Shown piece after piece: positions 1-8,650 of a stretch of 34,061 nucleotides of DNA. The stretch's first letter is position 1. Each line of letters begins with the position of its first letter. The notes under the pieces were generated by a model. The model searched no databases. It saw nothing but the letters and a program-made list of their open reading frames with translations, and was not told the origin of the DNA. Source of the DNA: Deltaproteobacteria bacterium. Lineage in GTDB: Bacteria > Desulfobacterota > Binatia > HRBIN30. Where the stretch lies: contig JACQEN010000097.1 in the NCBI GenBank assembly GCA_016200585.1, positions 1-34,061 on the forward strand, written 5' to 3'. A program made the translations under genes and the position numbers.

Positions 1-1
1 G

Positions 2-217
2 CCGACTCTGACATTTACGGGAGCGGTGCCCACGGCGACGCGGACGCCGAGTGTCGAGCCGACGCCGACGGCCACCGTTCCGGTGCCGACGGCGACTCCC
101 ACCAACACGGTCCCCGGGGCAACGTCGACCCCGACCAATACAGCGAGCCCGACGTTGACACCCACGATCACCGATACCCCGACCGTTACCAACACGCCGA
201 CGATCACGAACACGCCC
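2..217 (+). repeat. Thr/Pro stalk-coding degenerate tandem repeat
   Basis: This DNA is built from short ACG/CCG-rich codon units that translate to repeated PT, TPT and NTPT. It encodes the flexible, probably glycosylatable linker at the start of the visible part of the first CDS. It continues to the left edge of the window, so its true length is unknown. Such tracts are prone to slippage and to length variation between strains. Confidence 0.8.
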
Positions 218-2227
218 GGAGCCAATGTTTGTGGCGGCACGAGCGTCGCGGCGAGCAACTGTTGCAACAACGTGGTTGACGCCGGCGAGCAGTGCGATGA
301 TGGCGGCACCTGTGTTGGCGGCGGCAACGGCGGCAATCCGTGCACGGACAATTCGAATTGTCCGAGCGGTGAATGTCGCGCCTTCGGCGGCGATGGTTGT
401 GCCGCCAACTGCACGAACGAGACGAGCATTCATTTCGCGTTCACCGGTGCCACCTGTTGGGGCGGCGCAAAGGATGGGCAGGTTTGCCACGGCAACCGCT
501 TCTGTGTCGGTGGCGCGTATGTCGGCAAGGCCTGCGGCGCCACGACCGATTGTGGCCCGGCGGCAAACCGCGGCGTCTGTACCAGCGAGTGTACAACCGG
601 TACCGACGGCAGCGAGTGTCTGGGCGCCGGTACATGCATCACCGGAAACGTCGGGACCGCTTGCCCGGCAAATCCATCGGCGGTCGTTCCCCCGTCGACT
701 CAATCCATCTGCCAGGGCGGCAGCAAGCCGCACATCCCGTGCACCAGCAACACCGATTGCACCGGCGGCGGTACGTGCGTCAATCCATGCGGCGCGGGTA
801 CCTGTCAGAACCGCAGCGGCTCGGTGCTGCAAGCTCTTGGGCTTGTCGTGTTCAATCTCGGCATCGGACCGTTCACCGGTGGGCAGGACCTCATCATCGG
901 TGGTGCCGATGCCAACGGCGTCATCCCGGTCGCGGTGCCGGCGACCAGTGTGCAGTTCGATCCGGTGAAGGTTCCAGGACTGGCGTGTGCTTGTCCGCGC
1001 GGCGTTGCAGCGACCCAAGTCCATGGCCCAGGCAATGCCGGCTCCGGCTTCATCGGTTGCGGCGCCGGCGGTTTGCAGAACACCAACGTCAACCTCGGAC
1101 GCGATCACAACACCAATCCCGCCAGTGCGAACAACGGCCCGGGTACCTGCAACGGCGGGGCGCGCAACGGGTTGGCCTGCAAGACCGGTGGGACCAACGA
1201 TTGCCCGAGCGGAACGTGCGTCGGGGTTGGCGCCGGCGGCGGTGTGTGTCTTGCCGGGACGAACATCAACAAACCATGCAAGCTCGACAGCGATTGTCCG
1301 CTGTCGATTTGCAACAGCCCGGATGATGCCTCGTGTACGGCGCAAGATCCGCCGCCGCCGAGCGGCAGCGGCGAGGCAGCCTGTCTGGAGTCGAAAGATC
1401 ACTGTACCGCCGGCCCGACGGTGGGGGCTGCCTGTACCACCAACGCGCAATGCGGCACCGGCGGCATCTGCGGTAACAGTTGCAACGCCTCGAGCGTCCA
1501 TCCGGGCATTTGCAACAGCCCGACGCACGTGCAGTTCAGCGGTAGCGGTCCGGCCGGCTCCAGCGTCTTGCTGATCAACATCGGCATCGGGGTCATCGGC
1601 CCCTCGCCGACGGACGATGGCACGTGCAAACGCGCAGCGGTTTGCGTGCCGTTCACCTTCAACCAGTCGGCGGCGCCGACCTCCTGCGTCGTCGACGCGG
1701 AATGCACGGTGGGTAAGACCTGTCACAGCGCCTATTGCGCCGGCCTGTGCACCTCTGGGCCGAAGATCGGGTCGTCGTGCATCAAGACCACCGACTGCGG
1801 AACCGGCGGCTTCTGCGATCAGGGTACGATGTTCTCGCAGCCGTGTACCGGCACGATTCCCAACGAGTGCGGTACCAACAGTGTTTGCATCCCCGTTGTT
1901 CCTGCCAAAGGCTTCGACGGCTTGCCGTGCACGGCGGACGATCCGGTGTCATCGCAGGGCACCGCACAAAGCGCGCCGACAACCACGGGAACGGCGACGG
2001 CATCGCTCATCGATGGCAACAATGTCGCCGGCAATCAGCTCAACGGCAGCCTGTGCAGCAATCTGACCACCTGCGTGACGACGTTGACCGGAACGCCGTT
2101 CAACTGTGCGGCCCTGCAGTCGATGACCCCGACGCTGACCGGTACCAGCCTGGTCAGTGGCTTCACGCAGTTCGATGCCGCGACGGTCAACGACGACGTC
2201 ATCACCATCCGTGAAACTGCAAAGTGA
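2..2227 (+). CDS. Cys-rich exported/surface protein with Thr/Pro stalk (5' partial)
   Basis: The reading frame is open to the left edge, so the N-terminus (presumably with a signal peptide) lies outside the window; the GTG at 26 is internal to the repeat. About 72 visible residues form a Thr/Pro stalk of TPT/TNTPT units. Next is a DUF4215-like segment (NNVVDAGEQCDDG, then GDGCAANC) of the myxobacterial disulfide-repeat type, interrupted by an inserted C-x-GG-x3-G-x2-C unit. Many C-x2-G-x3-G-x2-C-x4-DC units follow, flanking a beta-rich module (GSVLQALGLVVFNLG, RDHNTNP, CNSPTHVQFSGSG) and a C-terminal part with DGLPCTADDPV. These last motifs recur in the CDSs at 2939 and 5459, so the three are paralogues. 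An extracellular structural or adhesive role is inference; no catalytic motif is seen. Confidence 0.85.
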   Translation, partial: PTLTFTGAVPTATRTPSVEPTPTATVPVPTATPTNTVPGATSTPTNTASPTLTPTITDTPTVTNTPTITNTPGANVCGGTSVAASNCCNNVVDAGEQCDDGGTCVGGGNGGNPCTDNSNCPSGECRAFGGDGCAANCTNETSIHFAFTGATCWGGAKDGQVCHGNRFCVGGAYVGKACGATTDCGPAANRGVCTSECTTGTDGSECLGAGTCITGNVGTACPANPSAVVPPSTQSICQGGSKPHIPCTSNTDCTGGGTCVNPCGAGTCQNRSGSVLQALGLVVFNLGIGPFTGGQDLIIGGADANGVIPVAVPATSVQFDPVKVPGLACACPRGVAATQVHGPGNAGSGFIGCGAGGLQNTNVNLGRDHNTNPASANNGPGTCNGGARNGLACKTGGTNDCPSGTCVGVGAGGGVCLAGTNINKPCKLDSDCPLSICNSPDDASCTAQDPPPPSGSGEAACLESKDHCTAGPTVGAACTTNAQCGTGGICGNSCNASSVHPGICNSPTHVQFSGSGPAGSSVLLINIGIGVIGPSPTDDGTCKRAAVCVPFTFNQSAAPTSCVVDAECTVGKTCHSAYCAGLCTSGPKIGSSCIKTTDCGTGGFCDQGTMFSQPCTGTIPNECGTNSVCIPVVPAKGFDGLPCTADDPVSSQGTAQSAPTTTGTATASLIDGNNVAGNQLNGSLCSNLTTCVTTLTGTPFNCAALQSMTPTLTGTSLVSGFTQFDAATVNDDVITIRETAK

Positions 2228-2243
2228 CCTTGCCTCGTCTGCG

Positions 2244-2318
2244 GCGAGTCCGTAGTCTCTAGTCCCTGGTTCGGCATCCTGCGAACACAAAACCAAGGAC
2301 AAGAGACTGCGGACTCGC
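2244..2318. repeat. 28-bp imperfect inverted repeat ending 4 bases before a start codon
   Basis: The arm at 2244-2271 pairs with the arm at 2291-2318 at 25 of 28 positions, leaving a 19-base loop. The arms are made of words such as AGTCTCT, AGTCC and GACTCGC. There is no T-run after it, so a rho-independent terminator is not the obvious reading. The second arm contains the only purine-rich ribosome-binding-like stretch (AAGGAC, 2295-2300) and ends just before the ATG at 2323, so the fold could affect translation of the next gene. It may equally be a mobile intergenic palindrome. Confidence 0.8.
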
Positions 2319-2322
2319 GCCT

Positions 2323-2853
2323 ATGCCCTCCCTTCGAATCAAGGTCACCCGAATTGCCGTCGCGCTCGTGCTCGTTTCTACACCGGCCCTAGGCGAGCTC
2401 GGCTGGAAAGAGGCGGACTACGCCAAGCACTACGGCAGTCCGCAGAAGTCGCCGCTGACACCCGATCAGGTGCGCTTCGATCGACCGGGCGGTGGGATGC
2501 TGCTGCTGCGAATGGCCGACGGACGCAGCCAGGAGGAGCTGTGGGTTGTCGAGCGCGACGAGAAGGCCATTCCCGAAGCGCTGCGCAAGCAAGCGCGTGA
2601 GGCCACGAAGAGCAAGAAGCCGGCGCGTGTCGTTCGCTTCAAGGTGCCGCTTGCTCCGGCGGCGGAGATCTATGAGACGACCAAGGGCCGGCAGACGATT
2701 CAAGTCGACGTGCGCAACCGCGGGTTTCGCTCTGTGGCGCTGTGCTTGAAATCGAAACCCTGCATCTTGCTCGATCAGATCCTCAACATAGAGCGGCAGA
2801 CCGATGCGTTGATCGCCCCGGGGGCCATCGAAATGATGCGCCGCCGCGACTGA
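2323..2853 (+). CDS. Exported protein of unknown function
   Basis: A 176-residue protein. Residues 1-24 form a clear Sec signal peptide: basic start RIKVTR, hydrophobic core VALVLVSTPAL, and a likely cut near LG/ELG. The mature part has no family I recognise. It carries a charged central segment rich in Lys/Arg/Glu (about residues 75-105) and one cysteine pair near the C-terminus (CLKSKPC), which could form a periplasmic disulfide. The ATG at 2323 is chosen because it gives a complete signal peptide; no strong ribosome-binding site precedes it, and a large hairpin ends four bases upstream. It sits between two Cys-rich surface-protein genes on the same strand. Function unknown. Confidence 0.75.
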   Translation: MPSLRIKVTRIAVALVLVSTPALGELGWKEADYAKHYGSPQKSPLTPDQVRFDRPGGGMLLLRMADGRSQEELWVVERDEKAIPEALRKQAREATKSKKPARVVRFKVPLAPAAEIYETTKGRQTIQVDVRNRGFRSVALCLKSKPCILLDQILNIERQTDALIAPGAIEMMRRRD

Positions 2854-2938
2854 ACGCGTCGCAGATTATTCTTGTTTGTTGACGTTTCATGCGCCAGGAT
2901 GCTAGCCACCCAGCGTTCTGCGGAAGGAAAATCGACGC

Positions 2939-5260
2939 GTGAGACAACGCACATTCGCGAAGCTCGTATCGGGCATTCTGTTGGCGTTCCTGGCTGGTTG
3001 CGGCGGCGATGCGGGGTTGACCATTACGCCTCCCCCGACTGCGCCGGTCCAGCCCAATCCGCAAGTCGGCGGCAGTGTGCGTCTACCCAATGGCAAGCTC
3101 GCGTCCATCTCTTCTACTTGGATGGAGCGTTTTGCCAGTCTGGCGCTGTCGACCGCTGATGCGTTGACCGGCAACATCTCCGCGGTCGGACGTGATGTCG
3201 TCGTCACGCTGACCATTCAACACTCGGACGGAATTGAAGGCCCGATTCGCACCGCCACGACCGATGCGAACGGCCACTATACGATCGATCTGCGCCAGGG
3301 CACCGATCCGGCGACCACCTGCCGCTACGTGGTAGCCGTCGGCAGTCAGCTCTCGGGCACGCTGACGCGGGCTTTTGTGACCAGCCTGGGTAACCCGCAA
3401 GACATCGACTTCGCCACGGAAGCGGCGGTGCGCCTGATCCAAACCCGCGTCGCCCAAGGTTTCGATCTGTGCGAATTCTCGGCGCGTGAAATCAGCGCCC
3501 TGGTGCAGGCGATCCGCGATCTGCCGGGCGACGTGTCGGGCGCCAGCGTCAAGGAGGTCAACGACAAGGCGGTCGCCCTGGCCGCGGCCGACGATGGGAT
3601 TCAGGCCATTGTCCGTCAAGCCATCGAACCGACCGCAACACCGGTGCGCACGCCGCGCTTCACGTTTACGTCGCGAGCGACCAGAACATTCACGCCGACC
3701 TACACCAAGACCGCGTCGCCGAAGCCGACGCCGACCAACACCCCGAACCGTTCCAACACACCGACCAACACTCCGACGATCACCCGGACGTTCACGTCGA
3801 CGTTCACCCCGACGATCACCCGTACGCGCACCCCGAGCTTCACGCCGACGAACACGGCGACGATCGGCAACACGGCGACACCAACGTCCACGCCGACCAT
3901 CACTCTGAGCCCGACCATCACCCTGACCCCGACGATCACGCCGAGCCCGTCGGTGACGCCGACCGGGAACTTGCCTGCAACCGCAACGGCGACGCGAACC
4001 AACAGCCCGACAATCGCTGCCACGGCTACGGCCACTCCCACAACGAACAGCGGCTCGGAGCGAGTGTGTAACCTGAGGTCCTCGAAGGTGTTCCTGCAGG
4101 CGCGGTCGCTCGGCTTACCCGTCAACCTCACGGGGCATCAAACCTGGGATTTCGGCGCGATGGGCGCCGACGGAGTCCGCCCAATCACGATCCCGCAAGC
4201 CGGTACCCACTTCGATCGCGTGACCTTACCGCTCGGCCTAGGTTTCCTTTGTGCCCGCCTGAGCAACGACAGTACCGGTTTCATCGATTGCGACGGCGGT
4301 GCACCTAACTACAACTCCACCATTCAGCAGGATCACAATACCAGTTTGGCGCCGGACACGTCGGGCGAGTTTCCGCAGGATCCGGACTGTTCGGCTACGA
4401 CCGAGCTGCCGGGAGGACTGACGTCGAAGGCCAAGCTCGAGAAGTATGGATTCTGTCGCGCCAGCGGCACCTGCGCTCAAACTCTGAAGGACTGCGACGC
4501 AGCCAGTGACTGCGGCGGCAGCGACTCGTGCAACCACACTCATCCATGTACGCAAGACACCGACTGTCCGCTGGCCAACCCGCATTGCGACGGTAATGCC
4601 TGTCGCGACAGCGGCCAATGCAGCAGCGCGCTGAAGCCGTGCGATCAGAACAGCGACTGCGGCGGCGGCGACACGTGTGACAATCCCGCCCCGATCGTAT
4701 GTGCGCGTGATGCTGAATGTCCGGCCGCAAATCAACATTGCGATCGCCACGATCCGCATCCGGGTGTCTGCAACAGTCCGGTTCATTGGACCGAGAGCGG
4801 CGAGTTCGCTGCGGGTGGAATGCAGCTTACCGAGAGTCTCTGCCTGCGCATCCTGCCGGCACCGAGCACGCCGAAGCCCACGAATACGCCGGTGGCGCCG
4901 ACGCAACTGCCAACGCCGACGCCTCCGAACGTCTGCCCGGTGGAAACTGTCCCTTGCAACGTCGACGGCGACGATTTGATCTCGATCACCGGTACCGTGA
5001 CCACCGGTACGACCAGCATCACGATCTTCGATGTCGACAACGGCACTGGGATGCTGACGACCTCGGCCACCGGATGCGGGCCCGTGGGGTCCAGTCCATG
5101 TGTTCTTAGCGTCGTCGGCACCCCATTTGGTTGCGACAACATCGACGCGGGCACGCTGACGGCCGGCAAATTGGGGTTCGGCTTCCCGATCCTCGACCTG
5201 CCGATATCCAGCGCCTCAAGCCTGGATGCCGCCGGGACCATTACGCTGCAATGCCAGTAA
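2939..5260 (+). CDS. Cys-rich surface lipoprotein with Thr/Pro stalk
   Basis: A 773-residue protein with a GTG start preceded by GGAAGGA. The N-terminus is a lipoprotein signal with lipobox LAGC, acylated Cys about residue 21. Residues 75-130 resemble a carboxypeptidase-regulatory-like beta sandwich ([19 protein letters not shown]). A helical region follows, then a Thr/Pro stalk at residues 231-369. The distal part has the family module ([25 protein letters not shown]), Cys repeats of the C-x5-DC-x2-A/N type ([26 protein letters not shown]), CNSPVHW, a second short PT-rich linker and a C-terminal beta segment. It is a paralogue of the flanking Cys-rich CDSs. The layout (lipid anchor, domain, stalk, disulfide-rich head) suggests a cell-surface protein whose head projects outward; this is inference. 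Confidence 0.85.
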   Translation: MRQRTFAKLVSGILLAFLAGCGGDAGLTITPPPTAPVQPNPQVGGSVRLPNGKLASISSTWMERFASLALSTADALTGNISAVGRDVVVTLTIQHSDGIEGPIRTATTDANGHYTIDLRQGTDPATTCRYVVAVGSQLSGTLTRAFVTSLGNPQDIDFATEAAVRLIQTRVAQGFDLCEFSAREISALVQAIRDLPGDVSGASVKEVNDKAVALAAADDGIQAIVRQAIEPTATPVRTPRFTFTSRATRTFTPTYTKTASPKPTPTNTPNRSNTPTNTPTITRTFTSTFTPTITRTRTPSFTPTNTATIGNTATPTSTPTITLSPTITLTPTITPSPSVTPTGNLPATATATRTNSPTIAATATATPTTNSGSERVCNLRSSKVFLQARSLGLPVNLTGHQTWDFGAMGADGVRPITIPQAGTHFDRVTLPLGLGFLCARLSNDSTGFIDCDGGAPNYNSTIQQDHNTSLAPDTSGEFPQDPDCSATTELPGGLTSKAKLEKYGFCRASGTCAQTLKDCDAASDCGGSDSCNHTHPCTQDTDCPLANPHCDGNACRDSGQCSSALKPCDQNSDCGGGDTCDNPAPIVCARDAECPAANQHCDRHDPHPGVCNSPVHWTESGEFAAGGMQLTESLCLRILPAPSTPKPTNTPVAPTQLPTPTPPNVCPVETVPCNVDGDDLISITGTVTTGTTSITIFDVDNGTGMLTTSATGCGPVGSSPCVLSVVGTPFGCDNIDAGTLTAGKLGFGFPILDLPISSASSLDAAGTITLQCQ
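3629..4047 (+). repeat. Thr/Pro stalk-coding degenerate tandem repeat
   Basis: About 420 bases of degenerate repeat encode residues 231-369 of the surrounding lipoprotein as TPT, TNTPT, TITLTPT and TATAT units. Codons are mainly ACG, CCG, ACC and AAC. The reverse strand reads as an artefactual Val/Gly-rich frame. The stalk is low complexity and is probably disordered or polyproline-II-like. Confidence 0.85.
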
Positions 5261-5303
5261 TGTGACGTCCCTTGCCGCGGTACGCCGGTGCGTCAAAAGT
5301 TTC

Positions 5304-5328
5304 TTGACAAAGGTCGGGGGCCTACAGT
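5304..5328 (+). promoter_or_regulatory. Possible promoter with perfect -35 box
   Basis: A consensus TTGACA lies at 5304-5309, followed by CTACAGT ending at 5328. TACAGT is only 13 bases downstream, which is short for sigma-70, and the 17-base position (GTATCA) is a poor -10. It lies about 130 bases upstream of the strong ribosome-binding site of the next gene, in a 198-base gap between genes. A similar TTGACA...CTACAGT pair occurs at 9535-9560. Confidence 0.35.
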
Positions 5329-5444
5329 ATCAGCCGTAATCAAACTTAGCGGTATTGGTTTAAGGTTTTGCCGAGTTTTTTGGGGGGCAGGAAGCGTGTC
5401 CGTGTGGATCGCGCCGCTCCGGTGTCATTCAGTAAACCCTAACG

Positions 5445-5450
5445 AGGAGG
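5445..5450 (+). promoter_or_regulatory. Strong ribosome-binding site fixing the start at 5459
   Basis: A perfect AGGAGG lies 8 bases before the ATG at 5459. The frame is open further upstream to a GTG at 5288, but that extension has no ribosome-binding site, would place the signal peptide internally and covers the putative promoter. This site decides the start. Confidence 0.85.
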
Positions 5451-5458
5451 GGTCTTTT

Positions 5459-7366
5459 ATGAGAAGGTTTGGAATGATGGCTGCGGTCGCGGGGCTTCTG
5501 GCTCTATCGGCTGGGCCGAGTCGGGCCGATCTGTACAAATGCCAGAACAAGTTGCAGATCGAGGGCATCAACCTGCAAAAGCAGATGTACGGGGCCGTTC
5601 AAAAGTGCGCCGATACGATTCGCCAAGAAAAGGTGAAGGGCACGGTGAGCACTCTCGGCGATACGCTCTGCAGCGGGGCGGCTGGATGCCTGGCCAAAGC
5701 GGCTGCGAAATGTGAAGGCTACCTGGCTAAAGTCTACGACGTCACGAGCGCCAAGCCTGGCAAGTCGTTCGTCAACAAGTTCCGGGCGGATATCGAAAAG
5801 CTTCGCCAACCCAGTGGCACAGGGGCGAAGACCTGTGAGGACGCCGACCTGGCGGTCTTCACCGGCTTGCAGCACCTGACCTCGGGTGGTGCGGCGCTGA
5901 GCATCGCGCCGCCGACGTCGAGTGCTCCGGTCGACCTGCAGCCCGTGCCGGCCGACGGCAAGGCGGACGTCAACGGCGGCGGCAAGTTCATGACCGATTG
6001 GCTGCTGTTCGCCATCGAGAGCCAGACGATCAAGCAGCTGCAAAATCAGACCCCGGACCTCTTGTCACTGTTCGCCGACGCGGCTTCGGCTACCGTCGAC
6101 GTTCCGGCTCCTCCAGCCAAGGGGAACACCAGCTGCTCGCCGCTTGATCCTGGTGAAGAGGCAACCAACGTCTACCGTCCGAACCTGTGCCGCTTCGGCG
6201 TCGAGTGCAAGAGCGCGACCTGCTCGATCGACACCGCCGGTATCTGCACGGTCAACGCCACGCCCCCGGCCACCGCTTGTGATACGAGCAATCCGCACGG
6301 CGCCTGTAACATGGCCGACAGCTGCATCCCGACGAAGAGCCAAGTGACCTTGCAATCCCCCACCCTCGACAACATCATTCCGCTCGGACCGTTGCCGATT
6401 CCGATCTTCGGCGCTTTCACTCAAGAAGTTTGCCGTCCGGGTCCGTCCACGGGCACGTGTTACAACGGCGGCAGCCCCGGCGGCGCCCCGTGCATGGAGG
6501 ATACCGACTGCCCGGGTTCCACGGCTCCCTGCAACATGTTCCCCGGCCTCGGCGCCGGTGCCGCCTTCCAGGCGGAATCCAATACGCTTTACCTCGTCGG
6601 CGGTCCTGCCAAGGGCCTCAATGCGCCGCAACCGCCGATTCCGATTTCTCCTTTCGACACGCTCGTCTCGGCAGTCTGTGTCGACATCGTCAGCGCCGAA
6701 GGCTGGTGCGATTGCAGCCCCGGCGGTCTCGGTGTGAAGAACGATGCCACGGTCTGTCAGGATCACATCGCTGCAACCGGAATCAGTGGGACGCAAGACG
6801 GTTGCGGCGCTTTGAAGTCGGACGCAAAGCAAGACGGCTTCTTCCCCGGCACCCAGAACGGTCCGTACCACGTCTCGGTTACCGGTGGCTCGACGCCGGG
6901 CGACTGCATCGACCTGGTGACCTTGCAGTTCAAGATCATCACCAGCGCTTCCGACATGGGCTTGGACGGCCTTCCGTGCACCGACGACGATACGGTCGCG
7001 CCGACCGCGTCGTTCACCGTGCCTCTGACCAGCGGCGACGCCACGGCGACCATCAAAGACGCGCTGATTCAAAAGAGCTGCTGCAACAACAACCCGAGCC
7101 AGGCTTGCATGCAAGATGCGGACTGCACCTCTCCGGGACTCTGCAACGCCGGCGTTTGCGGCGGTCCACCGATCGTCAACGACTTCTCGCTGGGTCCGGT
7201 CAGCGGCGGGCATCCGATGAACGCCTGCGCCAAATACAGGGGCGGCAGCCTCAGCGGCTTGAAGATGGTGTCTGCGGCCACCATCCTCAACCTCAAGCTC
7301 GAGCTCACCCCGGGGAATCCTCAGCCGTTTGACGGCGCCCTGAACTTCGAGCTGAGCTGCAAGTAA
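5459..7366 (+). CDS. Cys-rich exported protein, helical N-domain plus family C-module
   Basis: A 635-residue protein with an excellent AGGAGG. Residues 1-23 are a Sec signal peptide cut near SRA/DLY. Residues 24-200 are mostly helical with spaced cysteines (YKCQNKLQ, VQKCADTI, DTLCSGAAGC, AAKCEGYL), a pattern frequent in exported proteins of uncultured deltaproteobacteria-like genomes. The remainder contains the module shared with the CDSs at 2 and 2939: C-x2-G-x3-G repeats (CYNGGSPGGAPCMEDTDC), WCDC followed by QDH, and DGLPCTDDDTV. Unlike its paralogues it has no Thr/Pro stalk and no lipobox, so it is probably soluble, secreted or periplasmic. A 13-bp-stem terminator follows. Its good translation signals suggest high expression. 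Role unknown. Confidence 0.85.
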   Translation: MRRFGMMAAVAGLLALSAGPSRADLYKCQNKLQIEGINLQKQMYGAVQKCADTIRQEKVKGTVSTLGDTLCSGAAGCLAKAAAKCEGYLAKVYDVTSAKPGKSFVNKFRADIEKLRQPSGTGAKTCEDADLAVFTGLQHLTSGGAALSIAPPTSSAPVDLQPVPADGKADVNGGGKFMTDWLLFAIESQTIKQLQNQTPDLLSLFADAASATVDVPAPPAKGNTSCSPLDPGEEATNVYRPNLCRFGVECKSATCSIDTAGICTVNATPPATACDTSNPHGACNMADSCIPTKSQVTLQSPTLDNIIPLGPLPIPIFGAFTQEVCRPGPSTGTCYNGGSPGGAPCMEDTDCPGSTAPCNMFPGLGAGAAFQAESNTLYLVGGPAKGLNAPQPPIPISPFDTLVSAVCVDIVSAEGWCDCSPGGLGVKNDATVCQDHIAATGISGTQDGCGALKSDAKQDGFFPGTQNGPYHVSVTGGSTPGDCIDLVTLQFKIITSASDMGLDGLPCTDDDTVAPTASFTVPLTSGDATATIKDALIQKSCCNNNPSQACMQDADCTSPGLCNAGVCGGPPIVNDFSLGPVSGGHPMNACAKYRGGSLSGLKMVSAATILNLKLELTPGNPQPFDGALNFELSCK

Positions 7367-7394
7367 TCGACAACGATCCTAGCTGTTCGACGAG

Positions 7395-7425
7395 CGGGGG
7401 ATGGGGCACCAAGCCCCATCCCCCG
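7395..7425 (+). terminator. Strong stem-loop terminator
   Basis: A perfect 13-bp stem (7395-7407 with 7413-7425), GC-rich and enclosing a 5-base ACCAA loop, is followed by TTGCATTTCT. It lies 29 bases after the stop of the CDS ending at 7366. The downstream T content is moderate, so it fits a rho-independent terminator of the preceding gene, read on the plus strand. Confidence 0.8.
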
Positions 7426-7481
7426 TTGCATTTCTGCGCGTCGAACGCCAATGAGAAGAGTCATGTCGATGCACGTATCGC

Positions 7482-7655
7482 GGCTTTGCCCACCAATTCC
7501 TTCGGACCCGCCGACCAAGGTCGGGGGCTCCACACACGAAGCCGGCCTGCGCCGGCTATTGCTTGCGTTCCCGGGCCCGCGAAGACGGGCCTCGTTTGTT
7601 GAGCCCGCCACTTCAGTGGTTGGGGCGAGCCGTAGGCCTATCGGTGGGCAAAGCC
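7482..7655. repeat. Composite palindromic element: two hairpin units head to head
   Basis: This fills most of the 330-base gap at 7367-7696. A perfect 13-bp inverted repeat (7482-7494 against 7643-7655) bounds it. A second block of 16/19 matches (7525-7543 against 7588-7606, inverted) shows that the left unit (7482-7543) and right unit (7588-7655) are diverged copies in opposite orientation. Each contains its own small stem (7511-7524; 7608-7619), and two more hairpins lie in the centre (7541-7556, 7574-7591). The design resembles paired REP/BIME elements or a MITE. No transposase is present in the window. Confidence 0.75.
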
Positions 7656-7696
7656 ACGTAGCGTGGTGCCGTCGTAACCCAAACGGGACGCAGCGC

Positions 7697-8218
7697 TTGA
7701 GTTTAGTCTTGCTAGCCGGGATCCTGATCTTTAGCGCGCGGCCGGGTGTGGCTTTCGATGAGCCCGCCGGAATCAACAAGGCGCGCTTCGGGATGACGCC
7801 GGCCGAGCTCTTGAAGGTTTATCCGCAAGCCAAGATGCTGCCGCACCCGACGCCGGCGCAGCACCAGGCACTGGCTCTCGAGAGCTATCAACTGACCGGG
7901 CAGAAGATCGGTCGGCTCAAGGATTGTCGTCTCGAGATGCGTTTCTTCGGCGGACATCTCGAGCTCTACGAGATCCAAGCGTTGTGCCCCGACAAAGACG
8001 AGGTGACGCGATATCTGACCGGTACGTTTGGGATGCCGACGCGAACCACCGACTCGATGCTGATGTGGACCGGCAGCAAGGTCGCCATCAACTACGTTCC
8101 CAAGAGCGGTGCGTTCAGTTTCGGCGACATCGCTCGGGCGCGCGACATGCAGGCGATGCTCATGCAAGCGTTGCGCGGCATGAATCTCGGCCGTGCCACG
8201 CCCACACCAGCTCAGTAG
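7697..8218 (+). CDS. Exported protein of unknown function
   Basis: About 173 residues. The frame is open from 7451, but that region is the palindromic element and is not believed to be coding. I choose TTG 7697, which begins a hydrophobic segment (SLVLLAGILIF) ending near GVAFDEP and is followed by the real domain. The lack of a basic n-region and of a clear ribosome-binding site makes this start uncertain. The mature part starts with a RFGMTPAELLKVYP motif, the F-G-M-T-x2-E-[LV] type common in small periplasmic proteins that measure or bind a partner. It has two Cys (KDCRLEM, ALCPDKD) that could pair. It leads a short run of genes for exported proteins. Function unknown. Confidence 0.6.
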   Translation: MSLVLLAGILIFSARPGVAFDEPAGINKARFGMTPAELLKVYPQAKMLPHPTPAQHQALALESYQLTGQKIGRLKDCRLEMRFFGGHLELYEIQALCPDKDEVTRYLTGTFGMPTRTTDSMLMWTGSKVAINYVPKSGAFSFGDIARARDMQAMLMQALRGMNLGRATPTPAQ

Positions 8219-8233
8219 TAGAGGAATTTCAGT

Positions 8234-8650
8234 ATGTGTGTTCGAGTTTGGAAATCGATTGCGCGCGTTCCCTCCGGAATTGTTCTGGTGCTGCTCATGG
8301 CAGTTGCGCCGATGGCAGGGCCGGCTGTGGCTAAGTCGAAGCCCAAGGTAAGCCCAGCCGCGCCGCTGCCGCCGATCCTTCTCAAGCTGATCGTCGATAT
8401 CGATGCCGACCCCACCAGCGGTCCGCCGCCGTTGAAGGTCGAGCTCACGGGCGACGTCTACGACAGCGAGAACATTCCGGGCCTGCGCTACGAATGGGAC
8501 TTCGGCGACGGCAGCCGCAAGGAAATGGGAGTGAAGGCCGTTCACGTCTACAAGAAGCCTGGGGACTACACCGTGATCCTCAGGGCTACGGCTCCCGGCG
8601 GTAGGACGGGTATGGATCAGCTCGACATTCAGGTCGAAGGTGCTGATTGA
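8234..8650 (+). CDS. Secreted PKD-domain protein
   Basis: A 138-residue protein. Residues 1-33 are a signal peptide (GIVLVLLMAVAPMAGPAVA). The rest is essentially one PKD (polycystic kidney disease) beta-sandwich domain, recognised by DADPTSGPPPLKVELTG, the YEWDFGDGS turn and VYKKPGDYTVILRAT. PKD domains bind proteins or sugars at the outer surface and are usually accessory; here the domain stands alone. AGAGGA precedes the ATG. Its stop overlaps the start of the following TPR gene (TTGA), so the two are probably translated together. The partner or ligand is unknown. Confidence 0.8.
   Translation: MCVRVWKSIARVPSGIVLVLLMAVAPMAGPAVAKSKPKVSPAAPLPPILLKLIVDIDADPTSGPPPLKVELTGDVYDSENIPGLRYEWDFGDGSRKEMGVKAVHVYKKPGDYTVILRATAPGGRTGMDQLDIQVEGAD

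Noticed and set aside
3629-4047. Regular repeats considered as a CRISPR array
   Set aside because: There are no constant repeats with unique spacers; the periodicity is codon-level and inside a coding frame.
3700-4131. Val/Gly-rich reading frame on the minus strand
   Set aside because: It is the mirror of the Thr/Pro repeat codons on the plus strand and has no signals of its own.
5288-5458. N-terminal extension of the third Cys-rich protein
   Set aside because: No ribosome-binding site, and it would bury the signal peptide; the AGGAGG before 5459 is decisive.
6065-7213. 382-residue open frame on the minus strand
   Set aside because: It lies wholly inside a well-supported plus-strand gene; Arg-rich composition typical of an antisense frame in GC-rich DNA.
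7321-7779. 152-residue open frame on the minus strand
   Set aside because: It spans a terminator and the palindromic element and has no signal or domain; its similarity to the plus-strand reading is explained by the inverted units.
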